Both the position numbers and the translations under genes were made by a program. From contig JAHJRI010000189.1 of NCBI GenBank assembly GCA_018830885.1, positions 1 to 64,000 of the forward strand: DNA of 64,000 nt, in the 5' to 3' direction. Of this stretch, positions 19,162 through 27,436 are shown piece after piece; position 1 is the stretch's first letter, and every line of letters starts with the position of its first letter. Origin of the DNA: a bacterium. Its GTDB lineage: Bacteria; SAR324; XYD2-FULL-50-16. The notes under the pieces were generated by a model, which was not told where the DNA came from, did no database searches, and saw nothing but the letters and a program-made list of their open reading frames with translations.

Positions 19162-19614
19162 TCAGTAGTTAATGTAAACGGGTTTGGAGGCCATTCCTTT
19201 TTGAATGATCTGCTGTTTTTTCCTGTCCAGTTCATTAAATTCTCTGCTCCAGGCCAGGACGGTTTTGGCCATGTTTTTTTCAAAACCCATTTTTCCTGCG
19301 ATATAATTAAAATACTCTATTTCATTGGCATTGAGCTTGTCATCTGTTAAGGCGACAATTGCCAGTGAGATCAGGATCTTTGTTGCAGTCGCCCGATCGG
19401 TCTTCAACACCTGGAGTTTTGGCTTTTCCCGTATTTTAACCATTTCCACGATCCCATTGATCACCGCTGCATCTTCCAGAAAACTGATGGACTCTCTCAA
19501 AATTGACAATTCGGCGTTGGTTACAACTTCATCTGCGACGATGATTCCCGCAATGGCCTTTGCTGACCATACTTTGGCGATTTCGGGCAGATTGCTGATA
19601 AAGGTTGCGGACAT
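19162..19614 (-). CDS. TerB-like domain protein
   Basis: This 150-aa all-alpha soluble protein fits the tellurite-resistance TerB-like fold. It has two similar halves, each with an acidic helix-loop pattern: ADEVVTNAELSILRES and TDDKLNANEIEYFNYI. The open frame extends to 19881, but the extra 89 residues look non-coding (no domain, odd composition), so I start at the ATG at 19614, which lacks an SD. The molecular role is unknown. The name reflects the fold family only, not demonstrated resistance. Confidence 0.65.
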   Translation of the reverse strand: MSATFISNLPEIAKVWSAKAIAGIIVADEVVTNAELSILRESISFLEDAAVINGIVEMVKIREKPKLQVLKTDRATATKILISLAIVALTDDKLNANEIEYFNYIAGKMGFEKNMAKTVLAWSREFNELDRKKQQIIQKGMASKPVYINY

Positions 19615-19938
19615 AGATGTTTGCTTTTGCAGAGTCAGAAGAGACAGTCGTTTCAGGAAAGACAGACAAGTATTTTCAACACCGGGTCTAAAGAAAAACA
19701 GATTCTCGTGCAGAAACAGTATCAGCTCCTGATTTTGATGGCAAGTGATCCAAGCCGCTTGCCATCTTGCAGTCTGCGTGTTTGTGGTAAATACTGGAGA
19801 AAGAGCCCCGATTATTTGAATTGACAGAAAGGAAGCCTCATCGATAGATTTCAGGTAACAGCAGCGTTTGACAGGTGACAAGCGGCATTGATCACTCTTT
19901 TTTTCCAGGACCGGTCTATTTTCTCCATTTTTGCCTCA
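19615..19938. other. Divergent intergenic region
   Basis: Upstream region shared by the TerB-like gene and the FtsQ-like gene. I see no convincing promoter pair or structure. Confidence 0.4.
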
Positions 19939-20745
19939 ATGAAAGATTTCACTGTTCCCAAACAGAGCAATAAGAATCAGGCAAAGCCCCCAAGGAAAAA
20001 ACGAACCAGAAATGATCTGCCCTTTTTCCTGCGCTATTTCTTTCTTTTTTGTGCCGTATTTCTGCTTCTGAAAGTTGTATATCACCTGCCGGCTTACCTG
20101 TTATCTCCTCCCGATACGCTCAATATCCATGGAAACCGTATCCTTTCGGAGGAGACCATCCGCTCATATTTGAACCTGACGCCGGGACAATCCTGGTTCA
20201 GCCTGGATCCATACCTGTCAAGCGTTCAATTGCGAAAACACCCCTGGATCGAAAAAGCCCTGGTTCACCGGTCACCCCCGCTGGCTATTGATGTGCATGT
20301 CGTTGAGAGGGTTCCGGTGGCGTATCTGAAAACAGCTGATAACCTGTTCCTGATGGGGGCGGACTATCTGGTATTGAAGTTATTTCAATCAGCGGGATCT
20401 TGGGACCTGCCCATTATCGTCAATCACGATCTCACCCATGTAATGCCTGGTGACAAACTGCAACCCAGGAACCTGAAACGGGTGTTTGCCCTAATGACGA
20501 TGCTTAAAGAGAACAAGACCCTTCCGCTGAGCGCTGTTTCGGAGATTAATATCACAGACCCGTTTAATATCGTACTCGTCACCAGCCCGGATGGTATAAA
20601 GATTAAAATCGGGTTTGAAAATTTTGAAAGAAAGCTGGCCGCCCTGTCCCAACTGCTCTCAGAAATTTCGAAAAAACGGGAGCGGATTGAATACATTGAT
20701 CTGCGGTCCATCCGGGGCGCTGCGATCAAATATTCACCTTCCTAG
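19939..20745 (+). CDS. FtsQ/DivIB-type protein with POTRA domain
   Basis: A bitopic inner-membrane protein resembling the division protein FtsQ. The 268-aa protein has a basic cytoplasmic N-terminus (PPRKKRTRN), one membrane segment (about residues 30-50), then a POTRA domain: LNIHGNRILSEETIRSYLNLTPGQSWFSL, given here in pieces as IHGNRILSE, LTPGQSWF and HPWIEKALVHRSPP. It ends in the FtsQ-like beta domain, IEYIDLRS. No mur, ftsA or ftsZ genes are adjacent, so this is an orphan copy or a dispersed division gene. The ATG at 19939 is preferred to a frame extension from 19888. Confidence 0.75.
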   Translation: MKDFTVPKQSNKNQAKPPRKKRTRNDLPFFLRYFFLFCAVFLLLKVVYHLPAYLLSPPDTLNIHGNRILSEETIRSYLNLTPGQSWFSLDPYLSSVQLRKHPWIEKALVHRSPPLAIDVHVVERVPVAYLKTADNLFLMGADYLVLKLFQSAGSWDLPIIVNHDLTHVMPGDKLQPRNLKRVFALMTMLKENKTLPLSAVSEINITDPFNIVLVTSPDGIKIKIGFENFERKLAALSQLLSEISKKRERIEYIDLRSIRGAAIKYSPS

Positions 20746-20749
20746 CCGC

Positions 20750-21949
20750 TCAGAGACGATCCATCGACTCGATGAACGCCTCCAGTCTCGTTTCCACCTG
20801 GGAATCCGAATAGACACGGGGATCGTTCTGATCCGCTTCGATCACAACGCCGGGTTTGCCTGTGATACGGGTGACCTCTTCCTGCAGTCGATACATACCT
20901 AGTGAATAGGGTTTACAGGATCGGTTTGAATGCATGATAAATCCCGTCAAAGATAATTCATCGATCAATTTGCACAGGTATTTTATTCGCTCTTCAAACC
21001 CCAGATTAATATAAGTAAAGAGGTATGATACAGCCAGTTTTTCATAGACATCATCCGTCTTAAACTCGTCACTGCCGAGTCCGCCCCAGCTGTTGGTATA
21101 GGTAGCGACGACCAGTGCGCACTGCTGGGCATCAAAAAATCCAGAAAGACGCCGCATTTTAAACCAGATGGGCAGATTATCCCAGAGAACCCGATATTTC
21201 TCATTGGGAATGGAACCGACTTTTTGACGCGCCAGTTCCGCCACCTCCTCATAAAGAAGGTCATAATAGTCGACACAGGACTGAGTCCCCCTTAATGTAA
21301 CAATGGGTGCCATATGAATGAATGTGTCCAGACTGTTAATGGGGGAAGGGATTGTCTTTGCGAGCCCCAATATCTCCTTCCATCGGGTAGATGCTTTCAC
21401 AGCCATTTCGATGGTCTGCATCATCCGATCATCATCAAAAGGACGGTTCAGAAAACCCGACAGAAATTTCTCAAGATCCTTGAACTGCATACCCGTGTAA
21501 TCCACGAGATCCTGTGAAATACCATCATGTAAAAAGGGGGTATCCACAATAAACAGTGGAATGCTGTATTTTCTGGCGATAACCTCATACCACTTAATCA
21601 CCGTTTTGCAGATATTGGTAGAACAGATCAACATCTGCGGTTCCGGTAATCCCCCGATGGGCCCGCCCTTTGAAATATCGGCCCCAAAATCGGTTCTTGC
21701 ATAGGCACAGATGTCCTGCGAAAACCCTTCAGCCTCAGCAACCTCCATCATCTCAACGGACTGGTGGGACGAAGCACACATGGCTGCATGGTTTTCAGGG
21801 TATACGGGGATGATATCCATGGCGTAAAGAAACTCAACGGGTGCCCCACTGGTTACCCAGGCGATGGGTTTTTCTTTTGTCGTTTTTGCCTCAACATAAT
21901 ACTCCGTCATGATCTCTTTCATTTTTGAGATCGATTTAAAAGCGGTCAT
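20750..21949 (-). CDS. 2-hydroxyacyl-CoA dehydratase / benzoyl-CoA reductase family subunit (first)
   Basis: A 399-aa HgdB/BcrB-BcrC family protein. The N-terminal part has WVTSGAPVEFLYAMDIIPVYPENH, here split as WVTSGAPVEF and IIPVYPENHAAMC. Cysteines positioned to hold an iron-sulfur cluster occur in AAMCASSH, ICSTNICK and the C-terminal MHSNRSCKPYS, followed by GVVIEADQNDPR. The SD GGGAGG precedes the ATG, and the gene lies 3 nt downstream of the second subunit gene. It should form a heterodimer with that neighbour, activated by the ATPase at 8189-8959. Having a single-type activator favours a dehydratase over a four-subunit benzoyl-CoA reductase, but that is inference. Confidence 0.9.
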   Translation of the reverse strand: MTAFKSISKMKEIMTEYYVEAKTTKEKPIAWVTSGAPVEFLYAMDIIPVYPENHAAMCASSHQSVEMMEVAEAEGFSQDICAYARTDFGADISKGGPIGGLPEPQMLICSTNICKTVIKWYEVIARKYSIPLFIVDTPFLHDGISQDLVDYTGMQFKDLEKFLSGFLNRPFDDDRMMQTIEMAVKASTRWKEILGLAKTIPSPINSLDTFIHMAPIVTLRGTQSCVDYYDLLYEEVAELARQKVGSIPNEKYRVLWDNLPIWFKMRRLSGFFDAQQCALVVATYTNSWGGLGSDEFKTDDVYEKLAVSYLFTYINLGFEERIKYLCKLIDELSLTGFIMHSNRSCKPYSLGMYRLQEEVTRITGKPGVVIEADQNDPRVYSDSQVETRLEAFIESMDRL

Positions 21950-21952
21950 ACT

Positions 21953-23077
21953 CTACCCTCCCAGCATTTCACGAAAAGCGTTTATTCTTGTCTCAATGGC
22001 ATCAAAATTTGTCATGGTCAACTCAATATCAATTGAGGTACTTGGTATATGCTCCTCCTTCAAACGGGCCACCAGTTGTGGTGTATCAAAAGCGTCTGGT
22101 TCACAGAAGTTAACATACCAGAAAAGGACGCCATCCGCCCCTGCTTTTTTTACTTTATCCACCAGATATGTATGACGATCCCGTTCTGGATTGTACAGAC
22201 AACAACAGGGAGCCGGATTGTATAGATACTCCGCCACACCTTCTACGAGATGACTCACCTTCAGCTCCCCTTTAGAGGCAGACCGCCAGCCATTGGCCAT
22301 ATCATCATCCACAATATCAATTTCATATTTGTCCAGCATGGTATAAATCTGAATCGGATCAAAAACCAGTCCTGTGTGTATGATTTTTATTCGCTTTCCA
22401 GAAGGCGCACTCGCATTCCGCAAACCGTCCAGCAGGCTCTCCAGCATCGTGTTGTATACCTGTCGTGGCAAAAAGAATCCGGCTTTCATCACAGAATAGA
22501 AGTCATGATTTTTAATCAGTCCGGGTTTTTCACGGCGGATCTGGTACAACTCCCTTTGAAGTTCCCTGGTATACCCATGCACTTGAGCCGCCTTCTTCAG
22601 CGAATCGTCTGTAATGGACTTTCCTGTGATCGATTCCAAACCCCGGGTCACTGTCTCCAGAACGCTTCTGAGATATGTCCGCCGAGCTTCCGCCGTCTGT
22701 GTTATCGGCATGGATAGCTCCAGTGTCGGTTTTGAGAACAATCCCCGATAGATTTCTCTGAGGTTGATCAAGGTATCGCACAACGACGTAAATGCATAGG
22801 CATCCACCATCTCTGCTTTACCACTCAACTCCAACTCCAGGATCGATCGTGCAACCGAACAGCAAAAAACCTGTAAATGGCTGTCCGCATGGTGTATCGG
22901 GAGATTGTTTCCCCAAAGTTGAACGGGATACCCACCGGCTGCTTCAATCATCTCCATGGGGAAATAGGCCGGCATCACACCAACCACCGGACGCGCGAGT
23001 AACTGTTTATAATGTTTCACTGTCCTGGAAACATTCCCAACCACCTCATGAAACGCCGCATACATAATCTGCTCCAT
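21953..23077 (-). CDS. 2-hydroxyacyl-CoA dehydratase / benzoyl-CoA reductase family subunit (second)
   Basis: A 374-aa member of the same family and partner of the downstream gene. It shows GVMPAYFPMEMIEAAGGYPV, cysteines in QVFCCSVARS, SLCDTLINL and APCCCLYNPERDR, and the C-terminal WYVNFCEPDAFDTPQL that closes the substrate site in this family. ATG at 23077 is chosen; an ATG at 23065 has a better-placed GGAG, and a TTG at 23098 is also in frame. The two genes are 3 nt apart. The substrate acyl-CoA is unknown. Confidence 0.9.
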   Translation of the reverse strand: MEQIMYAAFHEVVGNVSRTVKHYKQLLARPVVGVMPAYFPMEMIEAAGGYPVQLWGNNLPIHHADSHLQVFCCSVARSILELELSGKAEMVDAYAFTSLCDTLINLREIYRGLFSKPTLELSMPITQTAEARRTYLRSVLETVTRGLESITGKSITDDSLKKAAQVHGYTRELQRELYQIRREKPGLIKNHDFYSVMKAGFFLPRQVYNTMLESLLDGLRNASAPSGKRIKIIHTGLVFDPIQIYTMLDKYEIDIVDDDMANGWRSASKGELKVSHLVEGVAEYLYNPAPCCCLYNPERDRHTYLVDKVKKAGADGVLFWYVNFCEPDAFDTPQLVARLKEEHIPSTSIDIELTMTNFDAIETRINAFREMLGG

Positions 23078-24257
23078 TTTAAGTAATTTGTTGGTCAATA
23101 CATATCATCCAGATTCTCATTTTTCCCATCGACCCTCTACCAATCGACCACTCTTTGTCCGATGCCCAAGGTTATTTACAAATAATAATAGTGGGAAAAT
23201 CCGTATCTATTCAGCATAAGTCTCGCCATGAAAACCAGGACCTGTGTGTCATTGAACTTATTCTCGACTGCCATCCATGGCCCCTTTCGAGGACGGTTGT
23301 TGACTTCGCCATTCTGGCACCGTTTAACCACTCCTAATCCGTTCAATCACATACAGGTCCCGGCTCCCATGGCTGAAAAAGTGGTGAATAGCCTTCCAAC
23401 GGGCCTACAGCCCGCCTCAATTCTCAAACAACAACCGAAAAATGACCGGTTGTTGCTTAAAAGATACAAAAATCCTTTCAATTTAGGTTTTAATCCATTC
23501 ACAAAGCCCTTTTATTCAGCCCGCAGAGAAACGGTTCATAAGACTGCTTATAATAAGAGATGGTTTTTATCGATGTTGGCGCTATCATACAGTTCCATAC
23601 CCATTCACTCAATATGAAACATTACGGCACCCTTCATGAATTCCGGACTGAACAGGACGATGGCATTTTCCTGGTTCTTAAACAACTACTTGTTTTTTTT
23701 TAAAAATAAATGCAGAATGGTAAAAACAACAAAAATAACAGTCACATTCTCCTGTTTTAGGTAAAAAGAGCAAATAGTCGGCGACGAAGGTGTAACCTTG
23801 CCATCACAAAGCTGTACCGTCCACCAGGGCCCATTAATCGTAATTCTTTAAATATTACAGCAATTTTAGACCGTTATTCTGTTTTTATAGATTAACATGG
23901 CGTAGAGAACATGGACATGGTTGATTCAATCAAACATCCCTTTAAAAATGAGTAAGTCATTCTAAGAACTGCAGAACAGGCTGCTATTGAATATAATCTT
24001 GACGTCACTGTGGACACGAACGATTGCCAGTCAAGTTCAAACAATGGCTAAAGTTCCCGTACATATCTGATATGTTAACTAATATAGTGCTTGACACCCA
24101 TCACCTTGTTTCAGACGATCAGCCGGGATGACTGGTGAGGCGAGTGAATCTTCATTTGGGCAACCTATCGGTTTCCGAGAACCGCCTGTCTGACAGCAGT
24201 AAAAGGTCCCCCCATTGTGGGTTTTGCGTTGGGTAAGTAGTTGTATTTTTGTTATAA
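23078..24257. other. Gene-poor stretch of about 1.2 kb
   Basis: No frame here has an SD or recognisable domain. Visible structures are a perfect 9-bp hairpin (23429-23437 with 23447-23455, CAACAACCG) without a T-run, a T-rich run at 23692-23701, and a potentially structured block at 24113-24192 described separately. The DNA is AT-rich compared with flanking genes and may hold decayed genes or an untranslated RNA. Confidence 0.5.
24113..24192. other. Candidate structured RNA (three-way junction)
   Basis: TCAGAC (24113-24118) and AGGCG (about 24138-24142) are both complementary to the uninterrupted block CGCCTGTCTGA (about 24182-24192). This gives a closing stem broken on one side by a 20-nt insertion that could form its own short hairpin. 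CGGTT and AACCG form another hairpin inside. A TTGACA lies at 24090-24095. It resembles no riboswitch class I can name with confidence. Confidence 0.3.
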
Positions 24258-24311
24258 ACAACGATAAACAGATGTTAAATTTACTGTTTTACAAATTTAA
24301 ACCATCGTTGT
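24258..24311. promoter_or_regulatory. Nested inverted repeat (operator candidate)
   Basis: ACAACGAT (24258-24265) is matched by ATCGTTGT (24304-24311), and inside them AAACAG (24266-24271) by CTGTTT (24284-24289). The right outer arm overlaps the first base of the -10 of the adjacent promoter, which would let a bound regulator block polymerase. Confidence 0.5.
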
Positions 24312-24316
24312 ATGAT
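24288..24316 (+). promoter_or_regulatory. Sigma70-type promoter of the duplicated-module gene
   Basis: TTTACA (24288-24293), a 17-bp spacer and TATGAT (24311-24316); both hexamers match the consensus in five of six positions. Transcription would start near 24323, giving a leader of about 150 nt. Confidence 0.65.
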
Positions 24317-24470
24317 GTTGCTCAATTAAAGGTGGAAAAATAGACCCGGTGCATGCAGGGATATTCATGAACAGACGCTGAACGGTTGTCTTAATTTGCA
24401 AACGCTGTGCTCAAAAAAATGATAATGATACTGTTAGACAGAGCGATTTAACAATCAATAGGACTTTCAG

Positions 24471-25439
24471 ATGAAAAAAATCACCAAAAAAGACAGGGTT
24501 GAAAACTATCTTGAAAATCTCATGAAGACAGACGGTTTTACAACTGAAAACCTGATGAATATGACAGTATATGATCTTTTTGGAAATGCTGAACTGGAAG
24601 GAATTGGTAAAACAACCCTGAGCGGGGCGCTGAATTCATTTAAGCAGAAATATGGTCTCAAAAAACCCGGAAAGGGAGGATTGATTCCTGTCAAAAATAC
24701 AAAAAAGGAAAGAGTTGAGCGATATCTCGCGAAACTGATGAAATCACCGGAGTTCGGGGTTGATGACCTGATGAACCTGACTGTTTATGATCTCTTCGGC
24801 AATCTGGAACTGGAAGGGATCGGAAAAACGACTTTGAGTAGTGGTATCAGCGCTTTCAAGAAAAAATACCTGAAGATCCAATACAGTAATGAAAATGTTG
24901 CCGAGGAGGCCGCTCTTAAAGCTTTAAAAGGTGAGGATCATGACGATTTCGGCACCGGAGAAGAGTCCGAATCGACGGCCGGTCCGGTAACTGAATCGGA
25001 CGATGATGATCTGGCGGAAGATGAGAATCTGGAACTCAGTACCAAGGCAGAAGACGTTTTAGAATCAGAAGAAGAGGCTGACGAAGAGGAAGATGATGAG
25101 GAGGAGGATCAGTCCTTTGAAGATGTCTTCATTAATGTTATTGGCAAGGGTGATAAAAAAGAGAAAGAAAAACCCAAGGATACTGACCGGAAAAAGAGCG
25201 CGAGTCTTGACAGGAAAAAACTGGCTGAACCCGTTAAAATTGAAGATACATCATTGAATATGTTGAATTATGATGAAATAGCCACCATTAAAACCATGAT
25301 CAGTCGGTTCAAGACCGGTAAAATGAATATCGTTCCCCCGGAAAACCTTGAGCTGATAGAGTTGAAACATGCACTGCGACATTTCGGCGTTGATTATAAA
25401 ACCATTCTGGAACACTATCGAAAAAACGTTGATAAATAA
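24471..25439 (+). CDS. Unknown protein: two copies of a 53-aa module, acidic linker, C-terminal helical domain
   Basis: I do not recognise this 322-aa protein. Residues 9-61 and 81-133 are two copies of one module with 35 identical positions in 53. The core is TVYDLFGN-x-ELEGIGKTTLS followed by F-K-x-K-Y. Basic residues flank each copy. Residues about 156-218 are a strongly acidic, low-complexity linker rich in D, E and S, then comes a lysine-rich stretch (226-256), then a predicted helical domain (266-318, NYDEIATIKTMISRFKTGK). Basic repeated modules with an acidic tail would suit nucleic-acid or nucleoid binding, but that is inference. It has its own promoter with a long inverted repeat and is convergent with malonyl-CoA decarboxylase. 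Confidence 0.8.
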   Translation: MKKITKKDRVENYLENLMKTDGFTTENLMNMTVYDLFGNAELEGIGKTTLSGALNSFKQKYGLKKPGKGGLIPVKNTKKERVERYLAKLMKSPEFGVDDLMNLTVYDLFGNLELEGIGKTTLSSGISAFKKKYLKIQYSNENVAEEAALKALKGEDHDDFGTGEESESTAGPVTESDDDDLAEDENLELSTKAEDVLESEEEADEEEDDEEEDQSFEDVFINVIGKGDKKEKEKPKDTDRKKSASLDRKKLAEPVKIEDTSLNMLNYDEIATIKTMISRFKTGKMNIVPPENLELIELKHALRHFGVDYKTILEHYRKNVDK

Positions 25440-25514
25440 GACGTCATATCTCCCCCCAGGCAGGGTTTCGGCAATACTTCAACATGCTATCCCTGGAATC
25501 GTCGTACAACTGGT

Positions 25515-26822
25515 TTATTGAATCATCTTTCTGACTTTGCTGGATATGGCAATCCGTCCATCATTGACATAAGATTCATGATTGGAGACGATTTTTGCAG
25601 AGTTGTACCGATAATTGACCATCAAACCCGCAGACTGGCTAAGTCCTCTTGGGGATAAATCCGACTCCCAGTTGATATTCTCGATCTCAGCACCGTTTCC
25701 CAAATGAAATCGGGTTACGGGATCAAAAGGACGGTTGCGTTTTTTTTCCAGGCAAAGATAATGGGCGCAGAGACGAATAAGTTTGTCTTTTAGCGTTTGA
25801 CGAATCGAATCACTAAAAAACCACTCATTTTGCGTCATCAGTTTCAGTTCTGGTTTGGAGAACACAATCGATTCCCGGTTGAGATACTCTTTACTTAACC
25901 ACTTTAAAAAATTGGGAATCGGAGACAGCGTACAATAGTTCTTGATATATGGCATTTCATTGCAGATGGAATCAACGACCTGCTTGATCAGGAAGTTCCC
26001 GAAACTGATCCCTTTTAATCCGTCCTGACAATTACTGATCGAATAAAATATCGCTGTGTCCGGCTGAGAACTTCTGTTATCGGTCTTTTTTAAACTGAGC
26101 AGGGGTTGAATTTTGCTGGCCACGCCTTTTGTAAATGCCACTTCAACAAATATCAGCGGATCGTTGGGCAACGCAGGGTGAAAAAAGGCAAAACACCTGC
26201 GGTCTTCTGCCAGACGTCTTCTCAAATCCCGCCAACCGGTGATTTCATGGACCGCTTCATAAGTGATGAGTTTCTCCAGAATCACGGCCGGCGTGTTCCA
26301 GTCAATCCGTTCGAACTGGAGAAATCCCCTGTTAAACCAGGCCTTCAATACATGCAGAAAGTCATTGTCCAATGGCTCAAGGGACTTATTCTTTTTCAGT
26401 TCCTGCAGCAGGATTTCCCTCATGTCAACAATACAAGAGGTTCCACCCGGGGCAATATTGAGCAGGCGAAGCAGATCGAGTCGTGGCGGCTCCACTGCCC
26501 GGCTCAGTTTGCCCAAAGTTTCGATTTCCGGATTCGCCAGATATTCTTTTGCGGCATTGCTGATTGTTTGAGGATCCGGCGCAAATTTTTCTGAGAGCAT
26601 CTTTAAAAAATCGATTCTTGCAGGATGATTCATCTTGTTGAATGAATCCACAATCTCCTTCGCAAGAGCTGTCCCCGAAGCTTCTCCCCTCCGACTCAGT
26701 AAGGTTCTGCACATCTCCTCAATGGAGGTCAGTGAATGCTTCTTTCCAGGATTTTCCAAATAGTTTCTTCCCAGATCTGCAACAACCTCAAGCATTTGAT
26801 TCACCCATTCCTGCATAGCCAT
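25515..26822 (-). CDS. Malonyl-CoA decarboxylase
   Basis: It decarboxylates malonyl-CoA to acetyl-CoA. The 435-aa protein has the MCD helical N-terminal domain and the GNAT-like catalytic half: FFHPALPNDPLIFVEVAFT, AIFYSISNCQDGLKGISFG, CTLSPIPNFLKWL, DPVTRFHLGNGAE (catalytic His in RFHL) and GLSQSAGLMVNYRY. The ATG at 26822 follows AGAGGGAAT; an upstream in-frame codon at 26876 has no SD. In anaerobes it can recycle malonyl-CoA from dicarboxylate breakdown or side reactions. Its neighbour, reading away from it, is a sirtuin. Confidence 0.93.
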   Translation of the reverse strand: MAMQEWVNQMLEVVADLGRNYLENPGKKHSLTSIEEMCRTLLSRRGEASGTALAKEIVDSFNKMNHPARIDFLKMLSEKFAPDPQTISNAAKEYLANPEIETLGKLSRAVEPPRLDLLRLLNIAPGGTSCIVDMREILLQELKKNKSLEPLDNDFLHVLKAWFNRGFLQFERIDWNTPAVILEKLITYEAVHEITGWRDLRRRLAEDRRCFAFFHPALPNDPLIFVEVAFTKGVASKIQPLLSLKKTDNRSSQPDTAIFYSISNCQDGLKGISFGNFLIKQVVDSICNEMPYIKNYCTLSPIPNFLKWLSKEYLNRESIVFSKPELKLMTQNEWFFSDSIRQTLKDKLIRLCAHYLCLEKKRNRPFDPVTRFHLGNGAEIENINWESDLSPRGLSQSAGLMVNYRYNSAKIVSNHESYVNDGRIAISSKVRKMIQ

Positions 26823-27436
26823 CTGATTCCCTCTTCTTGTCAGTTTTGTAGGTAGGCTTTCGAACGTCAAAGTCAACTCAGCCAGGATTGATCAAGCCTG
26901 ACATTGATTTGATGCCATTTGATATTTCTCTTAAGGACACCTTAATTCATTAAAATGATCGAACTTACAGCACCAAAGGGTTGATCTTTCAAGAAACGCA
27001 CGAGTCCATCCATGGCTTCCAAGGTTCTTGAAAGATCAACCCTCTGATACGGACTGAGTTCCATCTAATCAAGGTGCCCTTAAATAAGCAACATTTCAGC
27101 CAATTGAAGGCTATCAGGTGATGCTTAATCCAAATGGTAGTAACGAATTATATTTTTATTTTCACAAAATGTATAGCATAATACCGTTATGTCTTTTAAA
27201 AAACTTTCGATGATAGAATACCCCAAGCGGAGATATTGATTCAACCAGATTTTCAGTAACGGTGCGGCGCACCACCCTGAGGGGTTTTTGCTCTCGCCCA
27301 AGGAGAGAAATCGTGTTATTCTGAGTGAGACAGGCTGGCAAAGCTAACAATTCGCGAAAAAGCCCACACACCGGAGAAATCCCTGTCAACTGGTTAACCC
27401 TCAGACCCCCTGTTCTGCAAAAAAGATTGATATTCA
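26823..27436. other. Divergent intergenic region containing palindromic element copy 3
   Basis: Separates malonyl-CoA decarboxylase (leftward) from the sirtuin gene (rightward). Apart from the palindrome at 26931-27083, nothing supported. AT-rich sequence at 27140-27185 could hold the sirtuin promoter. Confidence 0.4.
26931..27083. repeat. Long-armed palindromic element, copy 3
   Basis: Inner arms 26977-26995 and 27025-27043 are a perfect 19-bp inverted repeat (AGGGTTGATCTTTCAAGAA and its complement). Imperfect complementarity continues out to TTAAGGACACCTT at 26931 and its counterpart ending at 27083. The centre, AAACGCACGAGTCCATCC followed by ATGGCTTCCAAGG, matches the other two copies but lacks the about 20-nt GGAGCTCC segment. 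Confidence 0.8.

Noticed and set aside
23429..23455. Perfect 9-bp hairpin considered as a terminator
   Set aside because: No T-run follows on either strand.
24113..24192. Assignment to the ZTP riboswitch class
   Set aside because: Only short pieces agree and the downstream gene does not fit; kept as an unassigned structure.
24421..24440. GATAATGATA motif considered as a Fur box
   Set aside because: Only the left half matches; the mirrored half is poor and the gene has no iron link.
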